The position numbers and the translations under genes were made by a program. This document shows positions 1 through 8,453 of a stretch of DNA of 56,479 nt, piece after piece. The notes under the pieces were generated by a model. It did no database searches, had not been told where the DNA came from, and was given only the letters and a program-made list of their open reading frames with translations. Origin of the DNA: Spartobacteria bacterium. Its GTDB lineage: Bacteria; Verrucomicrobiota; Verrucomicrobiia; Chthoniobacterales; UBA10450. Each line of letters begins with the position of its first letter. Position 1 is the first letter of the stretch. The stretch covers positions 1 to 56,479 of the forward strand of contig PLCM01000009.1 in assembly GCA_003134765.1 (NCBI GenBank), given 5' to 3'.

Positions 1-17
1 GCGTGCCGGCTCCAAAA

Positions 18-3000
18 TCACATCGCGCCTAAGATGTGTTTGATACCGCGGATGGGGATGACGACCCAATCGGGGCGGTTGTTTAGCTCGTAGCCGACTT
101 CGTAAACGGCTTTGTCGAGGAGATAGGCTTCGAGGAGGATTTCGAAATCGCCTTCGTCAGACGGGACGAACGGCGCGCCATCGGTGGCTTCGAGGTAACT
201 TTGGAGAAAGACGCTGCTCATCTGGCGATACCAGAGATCGGCCCAGCGTTCGAGGAACGGGACGTCCTCGACGCGCATGGCCGGTTGCCAGAGGGCGCTG
301 TAGGCGGCGTACTGGAATGAGCGCATCATGCCGGCAACATCGCGCAAAGCGGAGCGCTTCAATTTCCGTTCGCCCAGGGCGCGGGCGGGTTCGCCTTCGA
401 AATCGAGGATGACGAAATCTTTTCCGGTGTAGAGGACCTGGCCGAGATGATAGTCGCCGTGGATCCGGATCTTGGTCGCGTTCGAGCGGCGATCGAGGAT
501 GAGCTGCTCCTGCGCGAGGATTTGTTTTTCCGAGGCGAGAACCTGCGCGGCTTCGTCGCGAAAGGCGTCGGGCAGCGTGGGCAGTTTCTTTTCGAGCAGG
601 GAAAAAGCACGGCGGAGGGAGGCGCGCATGTTTTGGTAAACGGAGCGCTGCGCCATGGCGTTGAACCGCTCAGGCGCGAAGCCGCGTTCGTCCGGGCTGA
701 TGGCAAGGGCACGGTGCAATTCACCGGTGCGCCGCCCGAGCAGCTTGGCTTTCTCGCGATAAACGCCCCCGATCAATTCCTCGAGGAGCGGGCCAGGGGG
801 CGTGCCCTGGTTTTGCAGATCGGCTTTACGGGTGAGAACGCGCTCGTAGTAGCGGCCCACCGCATCCAGGGTCAGCGTCCAGGCATCGCCCTCATTGGCA
901 ACGGCGCTTTGGAGCAGACAGACGACGGTGGGCTCGGTTTTAGTCCGGCGATATTCGATCGAACCGAGAAACGCCGGAACGTTCGGGAACTGGGCGCGCT
1001 CTGTCAGGAACCGGGTTACTTCCACGTCGGGGTTCACCCCATCCTCGAGTTTCCGAAAGAGTTTCAGGAAAAATTTGCCGTCGAAGAGCATCGATGAATT
1101 GCTTTGCTCGGCACTCAGGACCTGGGAAGGCGGCAGGGTAGAATGGGCATCTCCCGGGAATGCACTGCTCGTTAGGCCAACGATATTGCCCTTTTGTCCG
1201 CGGGCCGACCGGGCTGCGGTCATGAGCGCGAAAAGTTCCTGGCGGAAGGCGGGGTCGTAAACGGCGTCGTGCAGAATCGCATCGCCATCGCCCTGGAGGC
1301 GCGCAATGACGGCGTGCGGCGCGGAACGCTCGATGGCGCGCGCCGCATCGTCCTTCGCAACCTGCACCGGGACCGCATAAGTTTCCGTCGGACCATCGAG
1401 ATAACTGACCTCGACGAACCAGATTTGCGCGGCCTCGGGACTGTCCGAGATCGGAATTTCCTCGGCAATGCGCATGGCGCGCAACGTCCGCGCCTTGGCC
1501 CCGAACCAACGGCAGCTGCGAAGGTAGGCCGGCAAAACTTCGCGCTCGATTCGCGCGCGCTGGCCATTGCCCAGGAGCCCGGCGACGGTCGGAGCAGCAT
1601 TCAGCATCGGAATTTTGCGTGCTTTTGAGGCGACGGACGCGGCCGTTTCCTTCCGGAGAACAAACCAGTAATGCGAGTGAGGCCCGAGCGTGATGACGTA
1701 AGGCGATTTCCTGATGCGCGGGAAAAAATTCTGGCTGAAAACTTCCATGAGCGAGCAACCGCTGAAGCGCGAAAGATTCAGCTCAGCTGCCTGGGCAAAG
1801 CGCGACAGATTCACGACAACCAGGATCGTCTCGTCCTCGTGCCGGCGAAGAAACGCCAGCACCTTGTTGTTTTCCGGGAAAAGAAATTCGAGCGAGCCGC
1901 GGGAGAAGGCGCGGAAGTTTTTCCGCATCGCGATGACGCGTCGCGTCCACCAAAGAAGCGAGGAAAGGTTCTTCTGCTGGTTCTCGACGTTGATCGCTTC
2001 GTAGTGATACTCGGGATCGATCGTGATCGGCAGGTAGAGCTGCTGCGGATTCGCCTTGGAGAAACCGGCGTTGCGATCTGGGCTCCATTGCATCGGGGTG
2101 CGGCAGCCGTTGCGATCGCCGAGATAGAAATTGTCGCCCATCCCAATTTCGTCCCCGTAATAGAGGACGGGCGTTCCGGGCATGGAGAAAAGGAGGATGT
2201 TGAGGAGCTCGATTTTGCGGCGGCTGTTGGCGAGGAGCGGTGCGAGCCGGCGGCGAATCCCGAGGTTGATGCGCGCGGTGGGGTCGTTGGCGTAAACGCG
2301 CCACATGTAATCGCGCTCCTCGTCCGTCACCATCTCCAGGGTGAGCTCGTCGTGGTTGCGGAGGAACATCGCCCACTGACAGATCTCGGGAATCGGCGGG
2401 GTCTGGTCGAGGATGTCGATGATCGGAAAGCGGTCCTCCATCTGGAGAGACATGAACATCCGCGGCATGAGGGGGAAATGGAAGTTCATGTGCGACTCAT
2501 CGCCCTTGCCGAAATAAGCGACCGCGTCCTCGGGCCATTGGTTCGCTTCGGCGAGCAGCATGCGGTCGCTGAATTTCGCGTCGACGTGCGCGCGTAGTTT
2601 GACGAGGTATTCGTGGGTCTCGCGCAAGTTTTCGCAGCTCGTGCCCTCACGCTCGTAGAGATATGGAACGGCATCGAGCCGGAGCCCGTCCACGCCCATG
2701 TTCAACCAGAAATCGAGCACCTTCTCGACGGCTTCGTGCACCTCCGGGTTATCGAAATTGAGATCGGGCTGATGGGAATAGAAACGGTGCCAGTAATAGG
2801 CCTTGGCCACCGGGTCCCACGACCAGTTCGAAGTTTCGAAGTCTTTGAAGATGATGCGCGCCTCTTTGTATTTCTCCGGCGTATCGCTCCAGACATACAT
2901 CTCGCGCTCCCTCGAACCGGAGGCGGCCCGGCGCGATTTCTGAAACCACGGGTTTTGATCCGAGGTGTGATTGATGACGAGCTCGGTGATGACGCGGAGG

Positions 3001-3302
3001 CCGCGATCATGGGCCGCGGCGAGGAAAGCGCGGAAATCGTCGAGCGTGCCGAAGTTCGGATTGACGTCGTAATAGTCGGCGATGTCGTAACCGTCATCGC
3101 GCATGGGCGACGGATAAAACGGCAGAAGCCAGAGCGCGGTGACGCCAAGTTCCTGGAGATAATCGAGCTTCTCGATCAATCCGCGAAAATCGCCGATCCC
3201 GTCGCCGTCGCTGTCGTGAAACGTTTTGACATGGAGCTCGTAGATGACGGCGTCCTTGTACCAAAGCGCGTCCAGCGCCGGATCCTGTGTCTGGTTCGAC
3301 AT
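18..3302 (-). CDS. treS: Trehalose synthase / maltokinase fusion protein
   Basis: This is a bifunctional enzyme that interconverts maltose and trehalose (GH13 domain) and phosphorylates maltose to maltose-1-phosphate (maltokinase domain), the entry to GlgE-type alpha-glucan synthesis. From the chosen start it has 1094 residues. The GH13 half (about 10-560) carries GLRLDAVPYL near 207 (nucleophile Asp), LLAEANQW near 251 (acid/base Glu) and RNHDE near 317. The C-terminal half opens with a CRWFGAKAR-type motif and has the kinase signature HGDYHLGQ near 947, followed by DFEGEP. The longer frame reaches 3356, but its first 18 residues are encoded by an intergenic repeat, so the MSNQTQDP start at 3302 is preferred. 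Fusion length matches known TreS-Mak fusions. Any glgE or glgB partner would lie left of the window. Confidence 0.93.
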   Translation of the reverse strand: MSNQTQDPALDALWYKDAVIYELHVKTFHDSDGDGIGDFRGLIEKLDYLQELGVTALWLLPFYPSPMRDDGYDIADYYDVNPNFGTLDDFRAFLAAAHDRGLRVITELVINHTSDQNPWFQKSRRAASGSREREMYVWSDTPEKYKEARIIFKDFETSNWSWDPVAKAYYWHRFYSHQPDLNFDNPEVHEAVEKVLDFWLNMGVDGLRLDAVPYLYEREGTSCENLRETHEYLVKLRAHVDAKFSDRMLLAEANQWPEDAVAYFGKGDESHMNFHFPLMPRMFMSLQMEDRFPIIDILDQTPPIPEICQWAMFLRNHDELTLEMVTDEERDYMWRVYANDPTARINLGIRRRLAPLLANSRRKIELLNILLFSMPGTPVLYYGDEIGMGDNFYLGDRNGCRTPMQWSPDRNAGFSKANPQQLYLPITIDPEYHYEAINVENQQKNLSSLLWWTRRVIAMRKNFRAFSRGSLEFLFPENNKVLAFLRRHEDETILVVVNLSRFAQAAELNLSRFSGCSLMEVFSQNFFPRIRKSPYVITLGPHSHYWFVLRKETAASVASKARKIPMLNAAPTVAGLLGNGQRARIEREVLPAYLRSCRWFGAKARTLRAMRIAEEIPISDSPEAAQIWFVEVSYLDGPTETYAVPVQVAKDDAARAIERSAPHAVIARLQGDGDAILHDAVYDPAFRQELFALMTAARSARGQKGNIVGLTSSAFPGDAHSTLPPSQVLSAEQSNSSMLFDGKFFLKLFRKLEDGVNPDVEVTRFLTERAQFPNVPAFLGSIEYRRTKTEPTVVCLLQSAVANEGDAWTLTLDAVGRYYERVLTRKADLQNQGTPPGPLLEELIGGVYREKAKLLGRRTGELHRALAISPDERGFAPERFNAMAQRSVYQNMRASLRRAFSLLEKKLPTLPDAFRDEAAQVLASEKQILAQEQLILDRRSNATKIRIHGDYHLGQVLYTGKDFVILDFEGEPARALGERKLKRSALRDVAGMMRSFQYAAYSALWQPAMRVEDVPFLERWADLWYRQMSSVFLQSYLEATDGAPFVPSDEGDFEILLEAYLLDKAVYEVGYELNNRPDWVVIPIRGIKHILGAM

Positions 3303-3333
3303 GAGGCTACACAGTTGGCGCAACAATCGCGGA

Positions 3334-3823
3334 GGCGCAATTGTGGAGTCGCCCATTGCAGGGCGTTTCTGCGAAACGCCGCGCGGTGAAGGGCGTCTGA
3401 CACAGACGCCCTACAATCGCGCCCCGGCGCTTCGCACAGCGAAGCGAACACAGGAAGAAGCTGCAATCGCGGAGGCGCAATCGATCTTGAAATTGGAGAC
3501 GGCTTGACCTCAGGCCGTTCACTATGCAGCGACCGATGCGAGCTCCGGCACGAGGGCGTGCCGGCTCCAGAAAGCACCTGCGGGCGCGGGCGCAATTGTG
3601 GAGTCGCCCTTTGTAGGGCGTTTCTGTGAAACGCCGTGCGGTGAACGGCGTCTGACACATGCGCCCTACAATCGCGCCCCAGCGCTTCGCACAGCGAAGC
3701 GGCTACAGGAAGAAGCCGCAATCGCGGAGGCGCAATCGATCTTGAAATTGGAGACGGCCTGACCTCGGGCCGTTCACATGCAGCGGCCGATGCGAGCTCC
3801 GGCACGAGGGCGTGCCGGCTCCA
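3334..3823. repeat. Tandem duplication of a composite palindromic repeat
   Basis: The gap between treS and the next gene holds two direct copies of a composite repeat with a 255-bp period (about 3334-3570 and 3589-3822). Each copy contains, in order, a palindrome built on GTAGGGCGTTTCTG and CAGACGCCCTAC, a GCGCTTCGCACAGCGAAGCG palindrome, a GGAGACGGC..GGCCGTTC palindrome, and a CCGGCACGAGGGCGTGCCGG palindrome. Pieces recur at 10674-10741 and 12236-12306. No gene is seen here, although ORFs run through it on both strands. Confidence 0.85.
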
Positions 3824-3838
3824 TTCCGAAAACGGCGG

Positions 3839-4906
3839 CTATTTTTTCTTCGGCAACGCCATGGCGTGGGCGGCGACGCATTGCCACTCGCCATTTCGTT
3901 CCATCCAGGTGTCGGTGAAACGATAGCTGTGCGTGAAAGTTTTACCCGCTTTTGTCTTGCCGGTCTCTTTGGCGACGCCGGTCACCACGGCGACGCCCGG
4001 TCCAAACATGCGCACGGTCATGTCGCTCGACACCGCGGTCGTATAGGTGTTGTTGTCCCGTTTCGCTTCGGCCAGCAAGGTTGTCTTGTCTCCCTGCTTG
4101 CCGCTGGAGGAAGTGCCGATGAAATCATCGGCCACGATCTTTTCGATCGCGGAGGTGTCGTGATTCAGGAGTGAAGCTTCCCAGCGGGATTCAAGCTCCT
4201 TGATTCTCGACGTCCCAGCATCATCCGCAGCGGGCGACTCAGCCGGACTCGGAGATGGTTTTGGTGACGGCGTGGGAGTGGGTTTGGGGGTCGGACTCGG
4301 TTTCGGCGTTGGAGTCGGTTTGGGCGATGGACTGGGCGAAGGCTTCGCTGTTGCCGTTGCGGTGGCGGTTGGCCGTGGCGTGCTGGTGGCCGTCGCGGTT
4401 GGACGCGGTGTCGACGTCGCGGTCGCAGTCGGCTTCGGGGCCAACGTCGCCGTCGGGCGCGGGGTGGATGTTGCCGTCGCGGTGGCGCGGGGCCGGGCGG
4501 CGGGAGACGTGGAAAGCGGCTTCACTGTCGGGAAGGTCATGGGTGGTTTCGCCGTGGAGGTCGCGGTCGCCGTCGGAGCGGCGCGCGGCGTCGGAATGGG
4601 CGACGAAATAATAATCGGCGATGGGGTCGCGAGCGGGGAAGGCATCAGGCTCAAGGTCTCGGTTTGAGTCGGCGCCGGAGAAAGAGCCGGAGGCTCGATC
4701 GGTTCCGGCGTAGCCCTTTCAAGAGGCTTCACGGTTGCACTCGGCCTGGGCTTCGCGGTGGGCGATGGCTTCGGTTTCGCGCTCGGCGTAGGCGTTTCTT
4801 CAGAAACCGCCGGCGTCCTGGCCTGGAAAGGCGTGGAAGCCGCATCCTGGGCGCGAACGAGCCCCGCCGTAGCGAGCAGCACCATCGCGAGAACAAATGA
4901 ACGCAT
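3839..4906 (-). CDS. Exported proline/threonine-rich protein with DUF4440/SnoaL-like domain
   Basis: The 355-residue product starts with a clear signal peptide (MRSFVLAMVLLATAGLVRAQ). Residues about 35-225 are low complexity, with PTA/PSP/KPTPTP repeats typical of an extended, possibly wall- or matrix-spanning linker. The last ~125 residues resemble the NTF2/SnoaL-like DUF4440 family: a helix beginning IKELESRWEASLLNHD, then a curved-sheet pattern and a terminal HSYRFTDTWMERNGEWQCVA stretch. DUF4440 domains bind small ligands or act as isomerase-like folds; the substrate is unknown. The codons of the linker read as GGTGTTGGAG-type microsatellites on the plus strand, so length variation between strains is likely. 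Confidence 0.8.
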   Translation of the reverse strand: MRSFVLAMVLLATAGLVRAQDAASTPFQARTPAVSEETPTPSAKPKPSPTAKPRPSATVKPLERATPEPIEPPALSPAPTQTETLSLMPSPLATPSPIIISSPIPTPRAAPTATATSTAKPPMTFPTVKPLSTSPAARPRATATATSTPRPTATLAPKPTATATSTPRPTATATSTPRPTATATATAKPSPSPSPKPTPTPKPSPTPKPTPTPSPKPSPSPAESPAADDAGTSRIKELESRWEASLLNHDTSAIEKIVADDFIGTSSSGKQGDKTTLLAEAKRDNNTYTTAVSSDMTVRMFGPGVAVVTGVAKETGKTKAGKTFTHSYRFTDTWMERNGEWQCVAAHAMALPKKK

Positions 4907-5039
4907 GTGAGTGTTTCTCCTGGAAAAGTTTCTTCAAATCGACGCTAGCTTGCGCGCGTCGGCGGGGTCAAGAGCAATACCCTTCGCGCAAGGCGATTCC
5001 GCCGCGAACTTATTGAATCGCGCTTCCGGCCCATTTTCA

Positions 5040-5711
5040 TCAGTGGCCGGGAACGGTGAGATCTTCTTTTTTGTCGCCGCCCCAAACGTGGAAGGTGTAG
5101 GTGAAGACGACGTAACCGAGAAGATCATGCGCTTTGTCGTTGGTGACGTAGAGGGCCGGGTTCATCTGAAAGTCCGGCGTAATGTTCCAGGTAACGCCGA
5201 TCGTGGAGGAGTTCTCGCGGCCGCTTTGGAAATCCACCTGCACTCGCCACTTCTTGTTGAAATCGTAGGCGTAACCGAGAATGGCTTCGTTCTTATAACC
5301 GGCATGGATGGCGCCCACAATCACCTTGTGGCGCTCCGTATAGTAACCGCCTTCGATATAGGGCTGGGGATCAACATGGCTGCGCGGGGACCAGTTGATG
5401 AACCCGATCGATAAGAGGCATGGTTCCGTCCGCAAGATGCCGATCTCCGTTCCGAAAATCTCCTCGTTAGGCTTGAAGCCCTGGAAAACTGCGACTTCGG
5501 CCCATTTCGTCAAGCCAAGCTCGGCCTGCAATTGGTAGGGGTTGGCGATCTGCTGATCCTGCACTTGCAGACTGAGGGAAAGATCGCCCTCCGGCTGCAA
5601 GTCGGGCGTCACGATCTGGCTCAGGCCTTTCGTGGTGGCCCGGGACCAGGAAGCAGCGCCGAACAAAACGAGGAAGAGGATCAGTAGTCCGCGTTTAAAC
5701 ACTGGCGGCAT
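5040..5711 (-). CDS. Exported beta-rich protein, probably outer membrane
   Basis: Product of 223 residues with an N-terminal signal peptide (hydrophobic run LLILFLVLFGAASW, cleavage near SRA-TT). The mature part alternates polar and hydrophobic residues in short strands (for example LSLSLQVQDQQ, GYAYDFNKKWRVQVDF, HDLLGYVVFTYTFHVW), suggesting a small outer-membrane barrel or a periplasmic beta protein. No named family was recognised. It sits alone between the DUF4440 protein and the sigma-factor operon, and its start is 18 bases from another plus-strand open frame that was not accepted. Function unknown. Confidence 0.65.
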   Translation of the reverse strand: MPPVFKRGLLILFLVLFGAASWSRATTKGLSQIVTPDLQPEGDLSLSLQVQDQQIANPYQLQAELGLTKWAEVAVFQGFKPNEEIFGTEIGILRTEPCLLSIGFINWSPRSHVDPQPYIEGGYYTERHKVIVGAIHAGYKNEAILGYAYDFNKKWRVQVDFQSGRENSSTIGVTWNITPDFQMNPALYVTNDKAHDLLGYVVFTYTFHVWGGDKKEDLTVPGH

Positions 5712-5925
5712 TTTTCACACGTCCGGGAGATGCCGCAATCCTTTTTCCCGCCGATTATTTCAAATCGTTGGACGACGCGCGCACTTGCCGCTAAATCTCC
5801 CTACTTCATGAGACGAATTCCTCTTGCCCTGTGCGTTTTCAGGCTCGCGACCACGGCCTTGAGCGCGACGCCGGCCACGCAGATCAAGGAATGGGTGGCG
5901 AAACACAAAGCTTCCTAAGCAAATC

Positions 5926-6591
5926 ATGGCGATAGATTTTTCCTCTCCGACTGGAACTCCGGACGACCCCGGCGAGCCGCGGAACGTCCGCCTCCCAGCG
6001 ACGACGCCACTCTTGGAGCCGGGGGCGCCGACCGATCTCGAGCTGATGCATGGGATCCAGGCCGAAGATCCGGAAGCGCTCTCGGTTTTGTACGATCGCT
6101 ATAACGGCATCATCAAGGCCCTGATCCTTCGCGTTATCCACAACGAAGCCGAAGCCGACGACTTGCTGCAGGAGATTTTCATGGAGATCTGGAACCAGGC
6201 GAAGAATTTTTCGGCGCAAAAAGGCAAGCCGCTCGGCTGGATGGTGACCCTGGCACGGCGGCGAGCGATCGACGGGTTGCGCAAAAAGCAGGCCTACGCC
6301 CGGGCCGGGGAACGTTTGCAAACGGAGACCGAGCAGCAACCCGACGCCTGGGTGCATAACGCCACCGAGGAGGAGATTACCTTCGGCGACACCCGGGTTT
6401 TAGTGCGTCAGGTGATTGAGACACTCCCGGTCGCCCAGCAAGAAGCCATAAATCTTGCATTTTTTCGGGGTATGAGTCAGCGCGAAATCGCCGCAAAAAC
6501 GAATACACCATTGGGGACGGTGAAAACCAGGCTCGAATTAGGCCTGAAAAAGATCTATGACGGCCTGAAGGAACTGCGCGATGAGCTTTAA
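5926..6591 (+). CDS. ECF-type RNA polymerase sigma factor
   Basis: A 221-residue sigma-70 family member of extracytoplasmic-function size. Region 2 is visible as ALSVLYDRYNGIIKALILRV and DDLLQEIFMEIW (about residues 48-85). Region 4 is visible as LPVAQQEAINLAFFRGMSQREI followed by a helix-turn-helix ending in GTVKTRLELGLKKI (about 168-213). The first 40 residues are proline-rich and probably disordered. The stop codon overlaps the start of the next gene by 11 bases, the usual arrangement with a cognate anti-sigma factor. It should redirect transcription in response to an envelope or stress signal; the regulon cannot be told from this window. Confidence 0.92.
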   Translation: MAIDFSSPTGTPDDPGEPRNVRLPATTPLLEPGAPTDLELMHGIQAEDPEALSVLYDRYNGIIKALILRVIHNEAEADDLLQEIFMEIWNQAKNFSAQKGKPLGWMVTLARRRAIDGLRKKQAYARAGERLQTETEQQPDAWVHNATEEEITFGDTRVLVRQVIETLPVAQQEAINLAFFRGMSQREIAAKTNTPLGTVKTRLELGLKKIYDGLKELRDEL

Positions 6592-6817
6592 AGAATTCCA
6601 GAACCAGGCGCGCCTCTATGTGATTGGCGCATTGGAACCGGAAGAACTGGAAGCGTTTGAGCAGGCCCGAAAGGATTTTGGGCAAAAGGCGGAAGATTTC
6701 ATCGGCGAATGTTACTCGATGCACGAGGCGTTCGCGCTGAGCCTGCGGCCGGCCAAATCATCGGATGCACTAAAGGACCGTCTGATGTCGATGGTGCGGA
6801 ACCGGCAGAAGACGTAA
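6581..6817 (+). CDS. Short putative anti-sigma factor
   Basis: A 78-residue protein whose start (ATGAGCTTT) lies inside the last codons of the sigma factor, so translation is probably coupled. The helix ARLYVIGALEPEELEAFEQA resembles the N-terminal sigma-binding domain of RskA/anti-sigma-K type proteins (ALGALxxxExxxFE). Unlike those, it has no transmembrane segment or extracellular domain, and the residues CYSMH do not form a classical HxxxCxxC zinc motif. It may be a soluble anti-sigma factor or a truncated remnant of a membrane-bound one. The family call rests on the motif and the operon position. Confidence 0.7.
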   Translation: MSFKEFQNQARLYVIGALEPEELEAFEQARKDFGQKAEDFIGECYSMHEAFALSLRPAKSSDALKDRLMSMVRNRQKT

Positions 6818-6953
6818 CCGCGGTTCCTATACCTGCTCTTGCTCCCGATCTTTCCGGAGATCGGGGCATAAAGACAAGGATCATGAGTAGGAGAATGAGG
6901 GGACGCTTCGCACCCGCCTACACTGCCCTTCGGCGCGGCATGCAGCGAGGCGG

Positions 6954-7442
6954 CTAGAGGGGTTCCTGGAGGATGAACTCCTGCAAAAAGCCGTAGAAGT
7001 TCACCTGAAACAAACCGAGGTCGCGCCGTGAACCGATCGGCGAGCGGTAATGATCGCAGAGTTCGCCGTCGGTAAAATTATACTTCGCGGCGATGGCCAG
7101 CCGCGCCTGGTTGAGCGCATTCAACCACGCCTCGGCGTTCTCCGCCGGAATGCGCAGGGTGCAGTTAGCAAAAGGCTTGGTGCAACTTTCCAACTGCTGC
7201 AAATCCGCCGTCACGGTCTCGGTCGCCGATCGAAACAACCGGCGCAGCTCCGGTTCGACGTAGACTTTCCATTCCGCGCAGATTTCCGTTTCAGAGGCCG
7301 CGGCTGGGGCGCTGAAGATTCGTTGTTGCGCGGCTTCAACCCCCTCGGAGTTGCAGCTTTCCGGGATCTGGCGCAGCAACTCAGCCAGAAACGGATCGAG
7401 CTCGGAAATCTCGAGGTAATCTTTCTGGCGGCGGAATTCCAT
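6954..7442 (-). CDS. DUF2017-like protein encoded after clpS
   Basis: 162 residues from the ATG at 7442 (MEFRRQKDYLEISELDPFLAELL). A longer frame reaches 7550 but overlaps clpS. The all-helical sequence, with a start 5 bases after the clpS stop, fits the DUF2017 family, which is typically adjacent to clpS. No catalytic motif is visible. Gene order suggests a role with the ClpS/ClpAP N-degron proteolysis system, but this is inference from neighbourhood. The C-terminus (LGLFQVNFYGFLQEFILQEPL) is hydrophobic, with no obvious membrane helix. Confidence 0.68.
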   Translation of the reverse strand: MEFRRQKDYLEISELDPFLAELLRQIPESCNSEGVEAAQQRIFSAPAAASETEICAEWKVYVEPELRRLFRSATETVTADLQQLESCTKPFANCTLRIPAENAEAWLNALNQARLAIAAKYNFTDGELCDHYRSPIGSRRDLGLFQVNFYGFLQEFILQEPL

Positions 7443-7446
7443 CGGA

Positions 7447-7752
7447 TCAGTTGGTTCGCTCGAGCGTGGCCAGGAGGAGGTAGCCGTGCAGTTGCTGAAC
7501 GTAAAGTTCGGCCCGTTCCCGCATGCCGCACCACAAAATGGAACGTCCAAGCTGGTGGACTTCCAGCATGTGCTTCTCGGCTTTTTCTTTCGTCAGGCCG
7601 AAGACCTTTTGGAAAACCATCGTGACATAACTCATCAGGTTCACCGGATCATTGTGAACGACGACCTGCCAGGGCAGATCGAGTTCTTCGGCGGTATGCG
7701 TTTCCTGCTCGATGACCGGGTTTTCGACTGACGATCCGAAGGAACTCTGCAT
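7447..7752 (-). CDS. clpS: ATP-dependent Clp protease adaptor ClpS
   Basis: A 101-residue adaptor that delivers N-degron substrates to the ClpA/ClpC unfoldase. The hallmark N-end-binding segment VVVHNDPVNLMSYV is present (about 31-44), followed by KEKAEKHMLEVHQLGRS and the final helix carrying ERAELYVQQL. The first 27 residues form the flexible N-terminal extension expected of ClpS. It heads a two-gene unit with the DUF2017-like gene 5 bases downstream. Confidence 0.95.
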   Translation of the reverse strand: MQSSFGSSVENPVIEQETHTAEELDLPWQVVVHNDPVNLMSYVTMVFQKVFGLTKEKAEKHMLEVHQLGRSILWCGMRERAELYVQQLHGYLLLATLERTN

Positions 7753-7904
7753 CGGGGCGAATCGGTTGCGGCTCAGTCAGTTCGCTGGCGCCACCCTCGC
7801 CAACCCTCGCGTGGCTCCCCACTCATGAAAATCAGGTTATCACAGAGTAAGTGGGGTTCAACGGTGGATCGCGTCCGGCCGCTGCCGGATCGCGCGATGT
7901 TTAT

Positions 7905-8375
7905 TTACGCGGCTCCGCCGCCATTATTCGGCATCGAGCGGCGGAGCGCTCGATCCACCGTCGCCACCAGTTTTTCCTGAACCCGTTTCATTTCGGCGGC
8001 GCCAGCGGGCGATTTGTCATCGTAGCCGCGCAGGTGAAGGAGGCCATGCAGGATATACAGGCGGAGCTCGCGTTCGAGCGATGTTCGGAACGCGCGCGCC
8101 TGGCGCCGCGCCGTTTCCGGGCTGATCACGATCTCGCCGTGCTGAAAGGTGATAACGTCGGTTGGTCCAGGTTCGTTGAGGAAGCGTCGATGCAAATCGG
8201 CCATGCGATGGTCGGAGACCAAGACAACAGTTACTTCGGCGAGTTGCGACAGCACGTCCGCTTTCCGTCCCGAACGCTTGAGGCACGTGGTCATGGCACC
8301 CTCGGCAAAGCGTTGCAGGGACGGCAATCTAACCGTGACCACACGTTGCCGATTACGAACGGTGATCGCAGACAT
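7905..8375 (-). CDS. ybeY: Endoribonuclease YbeY (rRNA maturation factor)
   Basis: A 156-residue single-domain metal-dependent RNase involved in 16S rRNA 3'-end maturation and ribosome quality control. The signature HGLLHLRGYDD lies near residues 114-124. Two metal-binding histidines of the HGxLHLxGYDH motif are present, but the third position is Asp instead of His. The upstream FLNEPGPTDVITFQHGEI matches the family's NxxxRxxDxxTDVLSFP-type segment. A terminal run PNNGGGAA is unusual but short. The gene stands alone between clpS and ndh. Confidence 0.92.
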   Translation of the reverse strand: MSAITVRNRQRVVTVRLPSLQRFAEGAMTTCLKRSGRKADVLSQLAEVTVVLVSDHRMADLHRRFLNEPGPTDVITFQHGEIVISPETARRQARAFRTSLERELRLYILHGLLHLRGYDDKSPAGAAEMKRVQEKLVATVDRALRRSMPNNGGGAA

Positions 8376-8453
8376 TAGCGAATTCGCTCTGGGGAGTGCA
8401 GGCTGGCAGCCTGCGCTCCCAAAAAAGATGGCTCTCCTCGCGACCAGTTCCTT

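Noticed and set aside
447..1628. Long plus-strand open frames opposite treS-mak.
   Set aside because: Antisense shadows of a GC-rich coding gene; no protein-like domains, while the minus strand has clear catalytic motifs.
5730..5918. Plus-strand ORF of 62 codons (or 36 from 5808) with a signal-like start (MRRIPLALCVFRLATTALSA) before the sigma factor.
   Set aside because: No domain, no mature region of useful length; may be a remnant of a secreted protein but cannot be supported as a gene.
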